Shown: one piece after another, positions 55,113-63,473 of the stretch
Numbering within the stretch: the stretch's first letter is position 1
Layout: each line of letters starts with the position of its first letter
Assembly: GCA_947504035.1 (NCBI GenBank)
Contig: CANNGA010000003.1
Location: 1 to 64,000 of the forward strand
Reading direction: 5' to 3'
From: an uncultured Flavobacteriaceae bacterium
GTDB taxonomy: Bacteria > Bacteroidota > Bacteroidia > Flavobacteriales > Flavobacteriaceae
Length of the DNA: 64,000 bases
The notes under the pieces: model-generated
Seen by the model: the letters and a program-made list of their open reading frames with translations, nothing else
Database searches by the model: none
What the model was told of the DNA's origin: nothing
Position numbers and translations under genes: made by a program

Positions 55113-55660
55113 GACATACCAAGCCTGCCCTACCGAAAGGCATCTGCTATGGCCAAAGTGATATTGATTTAGAGGCCAATTTCATGGAAGACATTGAGAC
55201 TGTACGGTCTCAAATTCCTAATTATACCTCTTGTAAAGTTTACACTAGCCCTCTAAAACGTTGTGCCATTTTAGCGAAGGCCTGTAACGCTGCAATTACG
55301 GTCGACCCTAGATTAATGGAACTTGATTTTGGAGATTGGGAACTTCTCCCTTGGGATGCTATTTCTCAAGATGCAATGGCACCTTGGATGACCGACTTTG
55401 TTAACGTGGCAACTCCAAACGGTGAATCTTATACGGCATTAAGTACTCGGGTTTGGCAATGCATTTCAGAACTTACAGCTTCTGCATCTAAACAGCCTCT
55501 CATTATCGTTACACATGCAGGCCCCATAAGAGCCGTACTCTCTCAACTGCTTAACATGTCTTTAAAAGATTCGTTTGCTATTCCAGTACATTACGGCGAT
55601 GTTTTTTCTTTAAAATTAACGAAGGGTACTTTAGAATTAATTTCAAACATCAAGTTCTAA
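55094..55660 (+). CDS. cobC: Alpha-ribazole phosphatase (CobC-like)
   Basis: 188 residues. Histidine-phosphatase signature: YLVRHTKPALPKG (catalytic RH), a CYGQSDIDL loop typical of CobC, and THAGPIRAVLSQLL with the second His. It removes the phosphate from alpha-ribazole 5'-phosphate or cobalamin 5'-phosphate. It overlaps cobS by 19 bp at its start and the convergent PP-loop gene by 18 bp at its end. Confidence 0.9.
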   Translation: MDVYLVRHTKPALPKGICYGQSDIDLEANFMEDIETVRSQIPNYTSCKVYTSPLKRCAILAKACNAAITVDPRLMELDFGDWELLPWDAISQDAMAPWMTDFVNVATPNGESYTALSTRVWQCISELTASASKQPLIIVTHAGPIRAVLSQLLNMSLKDSFAIPVHYGDVFSLKLTKGTLELISNIKF

Positions 55661-56302
55661 GTTCGCAAAATGATAATTACTGATTGGTGCTATGGTTTTG
55701 GAACGAATACGAACTTTCAGGCCTGCTTTAAAGAAAGGTGCATTTACCACCAGTGTATGGAATTCTCCATTTTCGCCACAAACATCTACGCCTGCTGCTT
55801 CTAATGCTTTTAAAGTTTCTAAATTAATGGGACGTCCCAAAAAATCGGCACCCAAAGTGGCATTGCAAGAGACAATAATCGCCTCTATACCTACTGCAAT
55901 CATTTCTAGAACCAATGCCTTTCGGTCCCCTTGCCATAAAGGCAAGACCGCTTTCAAACCTGCTGCCGAAGCCACTTTTTCTTCCCAAGCTCGATGTGCT
56001 GCAATATCAATATCTCCAAAAACAGCATAGGTAATGGGATACTGTTTTGCAATGGCTTGTAAATGTTCTATATAATTCACCTCATAAGCCTCCCAAGTAC
56101 TGTTAAAAAAATGTATGGGCACGCCTATGGCTTGTGCTTGTGCTTCTAATAGTGCTTTAGGAATACCATGAGAACGCGATCTATCTCCAGATGCGTTCAT
56201 CACATTTAAAAGTACCGTAGGTGCATCCCCTAATGCTTTCGCTTTATAAAAGGCATAACAGCTGTCTTTACCACCGCTCCAAGAGCATAAGAATTTTTCC
56301 AC
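55643..56302 (-). CDS. Dph6-like PP-loop ATP pyrophosphatase beside B12 genes
   Basis: 219 residues. The PP-loop SWSGGKDSCYA is at residues 7-17; LNVMNASGDRSRSHGIP, AVFGDIDIAAHRAWEEKV, and CGENGEFHTLVVNAPFF are the defining blocks of the Dph6/MJ0570 family (ATP-dependent amidation in eukaryal and archaeal diphthamide synthesis). Bacteria make no diphthamide, so the name does not fit. Its convergent overlap with cobC and location in the B12 region suggest amide or adenylate chemistry on a corrinoid or precursor, but no activity is established. Confidence 0.85.
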   Translation of the reverse strand: MEKFLCSWSGGKDSCYAFYKAKALGDAPTVLLNVMNASGDRSRSHGIPKALLEAQAQAIGVPIHFFNSTWEAYEVNYIEHLQAIAKQYPITYAVFGDIDIAAHRAWEEKVASAAGLKAVLPLWQGDRKALVLEMIAVGIEAIIVSCNATLGADFLGRPINLETLKALEAAGVDVCGENGEFHTLVVNAPFFKAGLKVRIRSKTIAPISNYHFANLELDV

Positions 56303-56392
56303 TTTTAATTTTTATGACTATATGGGTTAAATTTTGAGTTTTGAATACTACGCGCTCTAAATTTCAATATATACATTAAAATAGGCCTAGAT

Positions 56393-57016
56393 TTATTCTA
56401 GACCTTCTGCATCTGCCTCTTTATTTCTCAATACAACAAATTCATCAATTTCATCTGCTGTAGTAGGGGTGCCAATATTTACAATGTTATTCTCTTTATC
56501 TAATAGAAAACTATTTGGAGTACTATCTACTTCATAGCGTTCGAAAACGTCGAGATTCCCCTCCAGCATTTTAAAACGGTAGCCGTTACTACTTTTAAAT
56601 GCCTTTATATCTTTTGCTGTAGAATTAATTTGCACTACAACGCACTCTATACTATCATTTTTCTGCGAAAACAACTGCAATTCTGGATAAAACGCTTCGC
56701 AATGCGAGCAGTCTCTATCTGTAAATACCAACAAAGCATATTTTGCCTTAGATAAAGTATTTAATGTAAAAAGATCGCCTTCAGGATCCAATACGCCTAC
56801 TAATGGTGCCGCTGGTAACTTAAGCCCATTACCATCAAATTCTGGCTCGAGTCTCCTATAAGGCCCTTTAGGAATAACAGCGTTTGTCATTTTATGATCT
56901 ACTAATTTTACTGTTTCTTTTGAAGTTTTATCAGCACAAGCTCCTATTATAAAACTAATCCCCAAAATTAAAACTAATTTTAATTTGATACTATATCTTA
57001 TATATTCTTTACGCAT
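56393..57016 (-). CDS. Thioredoxin-fold lipoprotein (TlpA/AhpC-like)
   Basis: 207 residues. The signal ends with the lipobox FIIGAC (Cys about 27). The body has a TlpA-like thioredoxin fold: LLVFTDRDCSHCEAFYPELQLFSQKN contains a CxxC pair (CSHC), and VDSTPNSFLLDKENNIV contains the cis-Pro. It probably reduces or transfers electrons to envelope proteins. It is downstream of the pore-like lipoprotein gene on the same strand, separated by a hairpin. Confidence 0.82.
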   Translation of the reverse strand: MRKEYIRYSIKLKLVLILGISFIIGACADKTSKETVKLVDHKMTNAVIPKGPYRRLEPEFDGNGLKLPAAPLVGVLDPEGDLFTLNTLSKAKYALLVFTDRDCSHCEAFYPELQLFSQKNDSIECVVVQINSTAKDIKAFKSSNGYRFKMLEGNLDVFERYEVDSTPNSFLLDKENNIVNIGTPTTADEIDEFVVLRNKEADAEGLE

Positions 57017-57054
57017 TTTATTAAAATTATATTGTTTCGATTTATAATAAATTT

Positions 57055-57087
57055 ATAATACCCGAATCCAATAAATTCGGGTATTAT
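57055..57087 (-). terminator. Hairpin after the pore-like lipoprotein gene
   Basis: ATAATACCCGAAT pairs perfectly with ATTCGGGTATTAT, 18 bp past the stop at 57105. It lacks a strong T-run, so partial read-through into the thioredoxin-like gene is possible. Confidence 0.6.
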
Positions 57088-57104
57088 ATTATAATTTAAA
57101 TTAT

Positions 57105-58220
57105 TTATCTTTGAACCTTTTTAGGTTGTATTCTATCACAATCATTCTGACTCCATTCAAATACCCTTACAATATTGCTAACAGTAATGTTTTTTGTGTA
57201 TTGCCTTCCTTTTCCTGTAGTGCTTTGATAGAAAAAATTAGATGTTGGAACCCCCAGTTTTCGAACTGGTTGCTTCTTCCCTTTTTTATAGTAAGCACCT
57301 ACATTGCCTCGGAATCTCAACGACCCTATATATGTAGTATTTTGCCTTTGTAATTGACTTCGTAATATAAACTGGCATATCATTTGCTTACCTATACTAA
57401 ATGTTCTTCTTGGTTTGTCTGTACTAGTCTGTTTTTTAGATCTCACCGTTTTCTTTGAAGTCTTTGTTTGTTTCGAAAAATTTATCGATAAATTTCCAAC
57501 CTCTGGTAATTTTATTGTATAATTACTCGAACCAGAGATATTTGTTTCTGACACATTAGTTACTTCTGTAAAGGTTTCAGTCGTCACTTTATGTTTTAAG
57601 GTTCTACTAACTTTTTTATTTGTATCATTGGTTCTGTTTTTAACGGATTCGATTCTAACAGGTCCTATAGCGACAAATTTCGACGATTTTCCGAATTTTT
57701 TAAATACCATCTTAAACTGCGCTGGGTTATCTTTCAATATAGCTTCTTTACATACGTTAGGAAAGGTACGATACGTATCAAAAGGGAATACCCCTATTGG
57801 CTGTCTGTTCGATCTGTTATACGAAGGAGAAAAACAAACCGCATCTGGTTTATCTTTTGTCTCTCTCTCCACTTTGAAACGATCAAGATTTTTACTTCTA
57901 GTTGTCCATTCTCCACCCATACTTTCTAAAAAAGCTTCATCTATAGTTACAAGTTCAGTTTCGAAATTATCTTTAATCTTTAATATCTTACCACTAACCG
58001 ATGCGCCTTGAGGCTCTAAATCTTTTGTTACCCCTATGTGGTCTATAATCTTTATAATCTGGCCATCTGTTGTAGTCACTTCTACAACTTGCCCCTCTGT
58101 TGTAGTTACTTCTGAGTCTAGTCCTGTCCCTTGTTCCAGCTCATCCTCTGTTTCACAAGAGTTTAGCAAAAGAATTCCCATAGAGAACAATGCCATGTTT
58201 CTAATGTTAAAATATTTCAT
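57105..58220 (-). CDS. Surface lipoprotein resembling aerolysin/ETX-MTX2-type beta-pore proteins
   Basis: 371 residues. The signal ends in a lipobox (LLLNSC), followed by ETEDELEQ, an acidic stretch like Bacteroidetes surface-lipoprotein export signals, and a near-repeat (VTTTEGQVVEVTTTDGQIIKI). Residues of about 205-330 alternate Ser/Thr and hydrophobic residues: ETFTEVTNVSETNISGS, IKLPEVGNLSINFSKQ, KPRRTFSIGKQMICQFILRS, YIGSLRFRGNVGAYY. This strand-insertion loop-strand-polar core pattern resembles aerolysin-like toxins, including the SIGK-type turn before the last strands. The assignment is by pattern only. It has its own promoter and phased upstream repeats. Confidence 0.55.
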   Translation of the reverse strand: MKYFNIRNMALFSMGILLLNSCETEDELEQGTGLDSEVTTTEGQVVEVTTTDGQIIKIIDHIGVTKDLEPQGASVSGKILKIKDNFETELVTIDEAFLESMGGEWTTRSKNLDRFKVERETKDKPDAVCFSPSYNRSNRQPIGVFPFDTYRTFPNVCKEAILKDNPAQFKMVFKKFGKSSKFVAIGPVRIESVKNRTNDTNKKVSRTLKHKVTTETFTEVTNVSETNISGSSNYTIKLPEVGNLSINFSKQTKTSKKTVRSKKQTSTDKPRRTFSIGKQMICQFILRSQLQRQNTTYIGSLRFRGNVGAYYKKGKKQPVRKLGVPTSNFFYQSTTGKGRQYTKNITVSNIVRVFEWSQNDCDRIQPKKVQR

Positions 58221-58298
58221 AATTATTTGTTTAAAAGTTAAAATGTTTAGTTCCTAATTGATCAAAAAAGGAAATTGTATTATTTGTAATTACGAGTA

Positions 58299-58306
58299 CA
58301 AAATTA
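58299..58306 (-). promoter_or_regulatory. Predicted -7 element of the pore-like lipoprotein gene
   Basis: TAATTTTG on the minus strand; TSS expected near 58293, giving a leader of about 73 nt. Confidence 0.5.
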
Positions 58307-58349
58307 CTATCAAACTAGATCTAAACGCTAACTCAAAAAGCGTGTTTTT

Positions 58350-58400
58350 TTGCTCATTTTGATAGGCACTTGCTCATTTAGGCGCTCTTTTGCTCATTTC
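58350..58400. repeat. Three direct repeats of TTGCTCATTT spaced exactly 20 bp
   Basis: Copies start at 58350, 58370 and 58390, each TTGCTCATTT; the first and third are followed by (T/C)GATA. They lie at about -57 to -107 relative to the predicted start site of the minus-strand lipoprotein gene, where an activator would bind on one face of the helix (two turns apart). Confidence 0.65.
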
Positions 58401-58504
58401 GATAATTACGAAATCATTTTCCAACAACACTAGTTTTAAATACATACCTATAGCGTTTGTATTCTAATTTTTAAAACAGAAGACTGTTATTGCTAATTTT
58501 AGGG

Positions 58505-58632
58505 CTTAATTTAGTTTGCGCATTAAAGTTTCGTCATGAGAATTGAACACCTCATACCCCTACCATTTTCTCAGTTTAAATATTATGGTAACGCTTAGCA
58601 TTATCATAAACTTAAAATACAATGCCCTAATT
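58505..58632. repeat. Degenerate copy D of the dispersed palindromic repeat
   Basis: GCATTAAAGTTTCGTCATGA at 58520-58539 parallels copy B (GCATTGAAACATCGTCATGA), and the following CATACCCCTACCATTTTCTC parallels CATAAACAGGACTATTTTCT. AGGGC near the left and GCCCT near the right form a weak inverted pair. Similarity is patchy. Confidence 0.42.
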
Positions 58633-58795
58633 TAGTTCTAGTCCTTGTTATTCGCCATCCTCTATCTCATCTAGATAATGAGTTTTATAAAAACACCTTA
58701 CGACTTTAAACCCTACATCAAAAAAATCTTTTTTAAGTCATCTGTATATGGTATTACAAAAAAATTAAAGACCTTTGAGGTTTCAAACCCTAAAT

Positions 58796-59941
58796 ATGCG
58801 TTGTATTGTTATTTTTACACTAACTCTTCTGCTTTTAATAGCTTGTAAAAAAACAGCAACAGCTCCTGAGTCTCTTCCCCCTAAAGTGACTAGTTTTAAA
58901 CCAACACCATTGGCTTACGCCAAAGGCTTCAGTATTAAAGATTTTCCAACGCATAAAATAATTACAGTAACCTCTCCTTGGCCTAAGAGTACCCAGAGTT
59001 TTAAATACATAGTAGTAAAGCCCAATCAGCATTTTACAGGAAATTCTAAAAATGCTACGGTGATACAACTTCCTATAAAAAAAATAGTTGTGCTCTCTTC
59101 TACCCTAATTCCCGCTTTAGAATATTTGGGCGTAGATACCACATTAGTGGGGTTTCCTAATACCAAATACATCTCTTCTAAAAAAACCAGAGCACGGATA
59201 GCCCAAGGTGCTGTAAAAGATCTAAATAATGATTTAGAACTTAATATGGAATTGCTATTAGAGTTGCAACCCGATTTAGTCATTGGGTTTTCTGTAAATG
59301 GCCACCATAAAAAGCTTAATCAAATAGAAAAATTTGGTATTCCGGTGGTTTTAAATGGTGCTTGGACCGAAAGCCATCCTCTTGGACGTGCAGAATGGCT
59401 TAAATTTGTAGCTGCTTTTTTTGATAAAGCACAAACAGCAGACAGCATTTTTACTACCATTGCAAAAAACTACGAAAAAACAAAAGCTTTAGCGGCTACG
59501 GTTAAGACAAAACCTGTGGTCTTTTCTGGGTCTTTGTTTAAAGACGTCTGGAACATACCTGGTGGACGCAGTTACGTGGCCAAATATTTAGAGGATGCGC
59601 AGACAAGCTATTTATGGAAAGACACAGAAGCTAATGGGAGCTTACATCTTAGTTTTGAAAGCGTTTTAGAAAAAGGGCAGCATGCGCCACTTTGGATTGG
59701 CGCAGGATCTTTTAAGTCTAAAGCGCAAATGACCGCCCAACACAAGGGGTACCGTTATTTTGATGCTTTTAAAACTAACAATATATATACGTATACTAAA
59801 AATATAGGTCCAGAAGGCGGATTACTTTATTACGAGTTGGGTCCCTTGCGGCCAGATCTTATTTTAAAAGATATTATCCATATAGCGCACCCTGAGGTCT
59901 TACCGCATTATGAAAATTTCTTTTTTAAACGCCTAGATTAA
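58796..59941 (+). CDS. ABC transporter substrate-binding lipoprotein (BtuF-like)
   Basis: 381 residues from ATG 58796, where a lipoprotein signal begins (MRCIVIFTLTLLLLIACKK); a TTG start at 58775 is less likely. The body is a helical-backbone metal-receptor type binding protein (IKKIVVLSSTLIPALEYLGV, LELNMELLLELQPDLVIGFS, AEWLKFVAAFFDKAQTADSIF, PGGRSYVAKYLED). Such proteins bind cobalamin, haem or siderophores. The permease gene follows immediately (TTG directly after the stop), and the B12 genes around it favour cobalamin or cobinamide. Confidence 0.8.
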   Translation: MRCIVIFTLTLLLLIACKKTATAPESLPPKVTSFKPTPLAYAKGFSIKDFPTHKIITVTSPWPKSTQSFKYIVVKPNQHFTGNSKNATVIQLPIKKIVVLSSTLIPALEYLGVDTTLVGFPNTKYISSKKTRARIAQGAVKDLNNDLELNMELLLELQPDLVIGFSVNGHHKKLNQIEKFGIPVVLNGAWTESHPLGRAEWLKFVAAFFDKAQTADSIFTTIAKNYEKTKALAATVKTKPVVFSGSLFKDVWNIPGGRSYVAKYLEDAQTSYLWKDTEANGSLHLSFESVLEKGQHAPLWIGAGSFKSKAQMTAQHKGYRYFDAFKTNNIYTYTKNIGPEGGLLYYELGPLRPDLILKDIIHIAHPEVLPHYENFFFKRLD

Positions 59942-60973
59942 TTGAAATTACCTGTACTACCATATCCAGTTCTATTTTCAGGTCTTTTTATAGGACTAGT
60001 GTTTTGCTTTGTCCTAAACTTAAGCTTAGGTTCTGTATCTATTCCTAACAAGGCTTTATTAGACATCTTTACTGGCAATTCGCAACACCTGTCTTGGCGC
60101 CATATCGTATTAGACTACCGTTTGCCAAAAGCGTTAACCACTATTATTGTGGGCTCTGGTCTAGGAATTTCTGGGCTATTAATGCAAACGTTGTTTCGCA
60201 ATCCTTTAGCGGGGCCATTTGTATTAGGGATTACCTCTGGCGCTAGTTTAGGCGTTGCTATTGTTACCATGGGAGGCTCCCTTTTAGGTGGCATTGGTTT
60301 AGGAATACTAGCTTCGCAGTGGAGTAGTGTTATTGCGGCAACTTTAGGAAGTTTTTTAGTGCTTTTAAGCGTTGTATTAGTTTCTGTTAAAGTGAGAGAC
60401 ACTATGGCTATTTTAATTATAGGTCTTATGTTTGGGAGTATCTCATCTGCTGTGGTAAATGTCCTTTCTTATTTTAGCTCTGCAGAAGAATTGCAACAGT
60501 ATTTCTTTTGGGGATTTGGTAGTTTAGGTACCCTGTCCTGGCAAGAGCTGTCGCTGTTGGCTCTCGTTTATACTATAGGTCTTTTGATAAGCATTAGCGC
60601 TATAAAAACATTAAATAGCCTATTACTTGGGGATAATTATGCCAAAAGCTTAGGACTTAATTTAAAAAGAGGACGTCTCCGCATCATTATCGCTACCAGT
60701 TTATTAGCAGGAACACTAACGGCATTTACGGGACCTATCGCTTTTATAGGCTTAGCCATTCCTCATATAACACGCCAAGTCTTTAAAACCTCTAATCATA
60801 AAATACTATTACCCGCTGTTTTCTTATTTGGTGCCATAGTTATGCTTATTTGCGATAGTATTGCACAACTGCCAAACAGCGATTACACACTTCCTATTAA
60901 TGCGATTACGGCTCTAATTGGTGGTCCTATTGTAATTTGGTTATTAGTAAAGCAACGAAAAATGGTATTTTAG
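59942..60973 (+). CDS. FecCD-family ABC transporter permease (BtuC-like)
   Basis: 343 residues from a TTG abutting the btuF-like stop. About nine to ten membrane segments include LPKALTTIIVGSGLGISGLLMQTLFRNPLAGPFVLGITSGASLG, the family signature, and ATSLLAGTLTAFTGPIAFIGLAIPHITR with the coupling helix for the ATPase. It forms the inner-membrane channel for the substrate delivered by the preceding binding protein. Confidence 0.92.
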   Translation: MKLPVLPYPVLFSGLFIGLVFCFVLNLSLGSVSIPNKALLDIFTGNSQHLSWRHIVLDYRLPKALTTIIVGSGLGISGLLMQTLFRNPLAGPFVLGITSGASLGVAIVTMGGSLLGGIGLGILASQWSSVIAATLGSFLVLLSVVLVSVKVRDTMAILIIGLMFGSISSAVVNVLSYFSSAEELQQYFFWGFGSLGTLSWQELSLLALVYTIGLLISISAIKTLNSLLLGDNYAKSLGLNLKRGRLRIIIATSLLAGTLTAFTGPIAFIGLAIPHITRQVFKTSNHKILLPAVFLFGAIVMLICDSIAQLPNSDYTLPINAITALIGGPIVIWLLVKQRKMVF

Positions 60974-61000
60974 TACCATAAAACCCTTGCACACCAGTTA

Positions 61001-61795
61001 ATGACAAAAATAGAGCAACATCCCATCCTAGAAACCCAAGATCTGTCTATTGGGTATGCTTCTAAAAAACAGATTCAAACCATTGCGTCCTCTATTACTA
61101 TTAAACTTAAAAAAGGAGAACTCATAGGACTTGTAGGTCGAAATGGTATTGGAAAATCTACACTTTTAAAAACACTAACCCAAGTACAAGAACCACTCTC
61201 TGGGCATATTCGCCTTCATAACGTTGCGCTTCAAAACTATAGTGCTTTAAGTTTAGCTAAAGAGATGAGCCTAGTTTTAACCGAAACTTTAGCCTCTAAA
61301 AATTTATCTGTGTTTGAATTGGTGGCGCTTGGTAGACAACCTTATACCAATTGGATGGGCACTCTGCACGACAATGACATTGCAATGACCAATCGCGCTA
61401 TTGCTTTGGTAGGAATTACGCATTTAAAACACAATAGATGTTTTGAATTAAGTGATGGACAATTACAAAACGTAATGATTGCTAGAGCACTGGCACAAGA
61501 CACGTCTATTATCATTCTGGATGAACCTACCTCACATTTAGACTTGTACCATAAAGCACTTATATTTAAATTGCTGAAAAAATTGGCTAAAGAAACTGGA
61601 AAAACAATTTTATTTTCTTCCCATGACATCGATTTAGCCATTCAACTCTGTGATACCATGATTGTAATGACCGCAGATGCTGTAGTTACAGATACCCCGC
61701 ATAAGCTTATTGAAAAGGGCATTTTTAACACCTTATTCCCTGAAGACATTATTACTTTCGATACTGAGAAAAAAAGTTTTAAAATAAAAGCATAG
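61001..61795 (+). CDS. ABC transporter ATP-binding protein (BtuD-like)
   Basis: 264 residues. Walker A is GRNGIGKST, Q-loop near LVLTET, signature LSDGQLQNVMIARALAQD (with Asp in place of the usual Gly after LS), Walker B IIILDEPTSHLD, and H-loop SSHD. It drives substrate import through the adjacent permease, in the cytosol. It ends the btuF-C-D-like operon and is convergent with cysC. Confidence 0.92.
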   Translation: MTKIEQHPILETQDLSIGYASKKQIQTIASSITIKLKKGELIGLVGRNGIGKSTLLKTLTQVQEPLSGHIRLHNVALQNYSALSLAKEMSLVLTETLASKNLSVFELVALGRQPYTNWMGTLHDNDIAMTNRAIALVGITHLKHNRCFELSDGQLQNVMIARALAQDTSIIILDEPTSHLDLYHKALIFKLLKKLAKETGKTILFSSHDIDLAIQLCDTMIVMTADAVVTDTPHKLIEKGIFNTLFPEDIITFDTEKKSFKIKA

Positions 61796-61859
61796 CGTTT
61801 TTTAATATCCTATAGACTGTTCTAAAACCTCTGTGCGCTAACATGGCATCTAGGCCGTT

Positions 61860-62423
61860 CTAGGTAAAAGCAACTTTAGCTGCTATCAATTTATAAATTA
61901 CATCTACAGCTTCTTCAACAGTTTCGTTTTCTGTGATTTGAATCGTAGGGTTTTCAGGACGTTCATAAGGCGCATCAATGCCTGTAAAATTCGTAATTTG
62001 TTTACGTGCTACTTTAGCATATAAGCCTTTAGGATCTCTACGTTTACAGGTTTCCAAACTCGTATTTATAAACACCTCTATATAGTGTTTGGAACCAACA
62101 ATAGACTTTATTAGAGCTCTGCTGTCTTTATAAGGGGCTATATAAGCGGCTAAAACAACTGTACCCGTACTCATAAATAGTTTCGCAATTTCAGCCATAC
62201 GTCTTAAATTTTCTTTTCGGTCGGGTTCTGTAAATTTAAGATCTTTATTTATACCCTTTCTAAGATGATCGCCGTCTAAAACATATGTATTAATCTGTGC
62301 TTTAATGAGTCTCTCATACACGCTTTGCGCCATTGTGGACTTTCCCGCTCCAGATAATCCCGTAAACAAAACAAATACAGGTGTTTTAGTGTTCTTAGCT
62401 TCCAAACTAGCAGTATTGATCAT
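61860..62423 (-). CDS. cysC: Adenylyl-sulfate kinase
   Basis: 187 residues. P-loop GLSGAGKST; the PAPS region LDGDHLRKGINKDLKFTEPDRKENLRRMAEIAKLF; the lid AAYIAPYKDSRALIKSI; YIEVFINTSLETCKRRDPKGLYAKVA. It phosphorylates APS to PAPS in sulfate activation. No other sulfate-assimilation gene is in the window. It has a predicted promoter at 62480-62487. Confidence 0.95.
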   Translation of the reverse strand: MINTASLEAKNTKTPVFVLFTGLSGAGKSTMAQSVYERLIKAQINTYVLDGDHLRKGINKDLKFTEPDRKENLRRMAEIAKLFMSTGTVVLAAYIAPYKDSRALIKSIVGSKHYIEVFINTSLETCKRRDPKGLYAKVARKQITNFTGIDAPYERPENPTIQITENETVEEAVDVIYKLIAAKVAFT

Positions 62424-62479
62424 AGAAAAGACTTTAATTTAATCTCCAAAAAGAAAGTTTTCATTTTTATTAGGCGTCT

Positions 62480-62487
62480 CAAATGTA
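62480..62487 (-). promoter_or_regulatory. Predicted -7 element of cysC
   Basis: TACATTTG on the minus strand, identical to the btuB riboswitch promoter element, about 56 bases before the cysC ATG. Confidence 0.5.
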
Positions 62488-62792
62488 ACTTTTTCTTTTG
62501 TATTCCCATAGAGCCCCCCTAAAAACCTAATGCAAGTCCTTTAAATCAACTTTAATCTTTAACTAAATGTTAAAAATGTTCTCTTTTTCATGGTATTCAA
62601 GTTACAGGTGCAAAATATGACACCTTTCTTAGTTCAACTTCAACGCTATAAAACTAAACAAAAGTAGGTTTTTAACTACATAAATATATCATATTACCTT
62701 TAATGTATACCATATTAACTTCACATTAATCTAACATTAATTTAACGGATAATATTGCATACAAATTGGTCAATTTCAATGTTTTACAGACT

Positions 62793-62812
62793 GTAGTGCT
62801 GCACTACCTTTG
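62793..62812 (+). promoter_or_regulatory. Palindromic operator overlapping a -7 element
   Basis: GTAGTGC-T-GCACTAC at 62793-62807 is a perfect 7-bp inverted repeat, and TACCTTTG at 62805-62812 is a consensus -7 element that it overlaps. A further GTAGTG follows at 62812-62817. A repressor bound here would block the promoter of the 62840 gene. Confidence 0.55.
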
Positions 62813-62839
62813 TAGTGTCGAACGTTAATACCTAAGACT

Positions 62840-63448
62840 ATGAGAAATGTAACACACACTTTCAAAAAAGTATTTTTAATGGTAGCCTTGTTAGCTACGG
62901 TTATGGGATACGCCAACGATGGATCTTTTTTTATCAGTAAAAAAGATGCTAAGAGAACTGTACTTACTTTAAAAGATGTTAAAGTAGGTCATCTTTTTAC
63001 AATTAAGGACGCGAACAACCTTGTATTGTTTAAAGAAGCAATTCAAAAATCTGGATTCTACATGAAAGGTTTCAACTTAACGTCATTACCTAATGGTGTA
63101 TATTTCTTTGAACTTGATAAGGACATGGAAATAGAAACAATTCCATTTTATATTAAAGATGGTAAAGTTGAATATAACGAAACAGTCTCAAAAACGATTT
63201 TTAAACCGTCTACGATTGTAAAAGATAATATGGTATATGTGTCTAAACTGTCTTTAAACAAGGCACCACTTGAAATAGCAATTTACAGAGATCAAGGCAA
63301 ATATGCGCCTTTCAAATTAGTCTTCTCTGAAGTTTTAAAAGGTGATTTCAAAAAATACGAACGTATCTACAAATTAGAGGAGAACTCTAAAGGTAAATAC
63401 AAAATCATCTACAAAACAGAAGGCAAAGAGTTTACCGAGTTTTTGTAA
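62840..63448 (+). CDS. Secreted protein of unknown function
   Basis: 202 residues with a signal peptide (MRNVTHTFKKVFLMVALLATVMGYA). The mature domain is beta-rich, with TVLTLKDVKVGHLFTIKDANNLVLF, LPNGVYFFELDKD (like the end of T9SS CTDs but followed by another 100 residues) and LEIAIYRDQGKYAPF. It lacks the C-terminal KxxK/R end of type A signals. It is possibly a periplasmic two-domain beta-sandwich. It is controlled by its own palindrome-containing promoter and ended by a strong terminator. Confidence 0.65.
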   Translation: MRNVTHTFKKVFLMVALLATVMGYANDGSFFISKKDAKRTVLTLKDVKVGHLFTIKDANNLVLFKEAIQKSGFYMKGFNLTSLPNGVYFFELDKDMEIETIPFYIKDGKVEYNETVSKTIFKPSTIVKDNMVYVSKLSLNKAPLEIAIYRDQGKYAPFKLVFSEVLKGDFKKYERIYKLEENSKGKYKIIYKTEGKEFTEFL

Positions 63449-63473
63449 TAACTCACCAATTTAGTTTAAGAGA

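Larger units (their letters stand above)
58221..58795. other. Divergent intergenic region with promoter, phased repeats and repeat copy D
   Basis: About 575 bp between the divergent lipoprotein and btuF-like genes. It holds the promoter at 58299-58306, the direct repeats at 58350-58400 and the degenerate element at 58505-58632. No additional gene was supported. Confidence 0.6.
62424..62839. other. Divergent intergenic region between cysC and the next plus-strand gene
   Basis: 416 bp, AT-rich. It contains the cysC promoter and, at the right, a palindrome overlapping the plus-strand promoter. Nothing else was recognised. Confidence 0.5.

Noticed and set aside
58501-58795. A second cobalamin riboswitch before the btuF-like gene
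   Set aside because: None of the conserved blocks (such as GCCAGGAGACC or the CCCGCAACTG core) occurs here on either strand.
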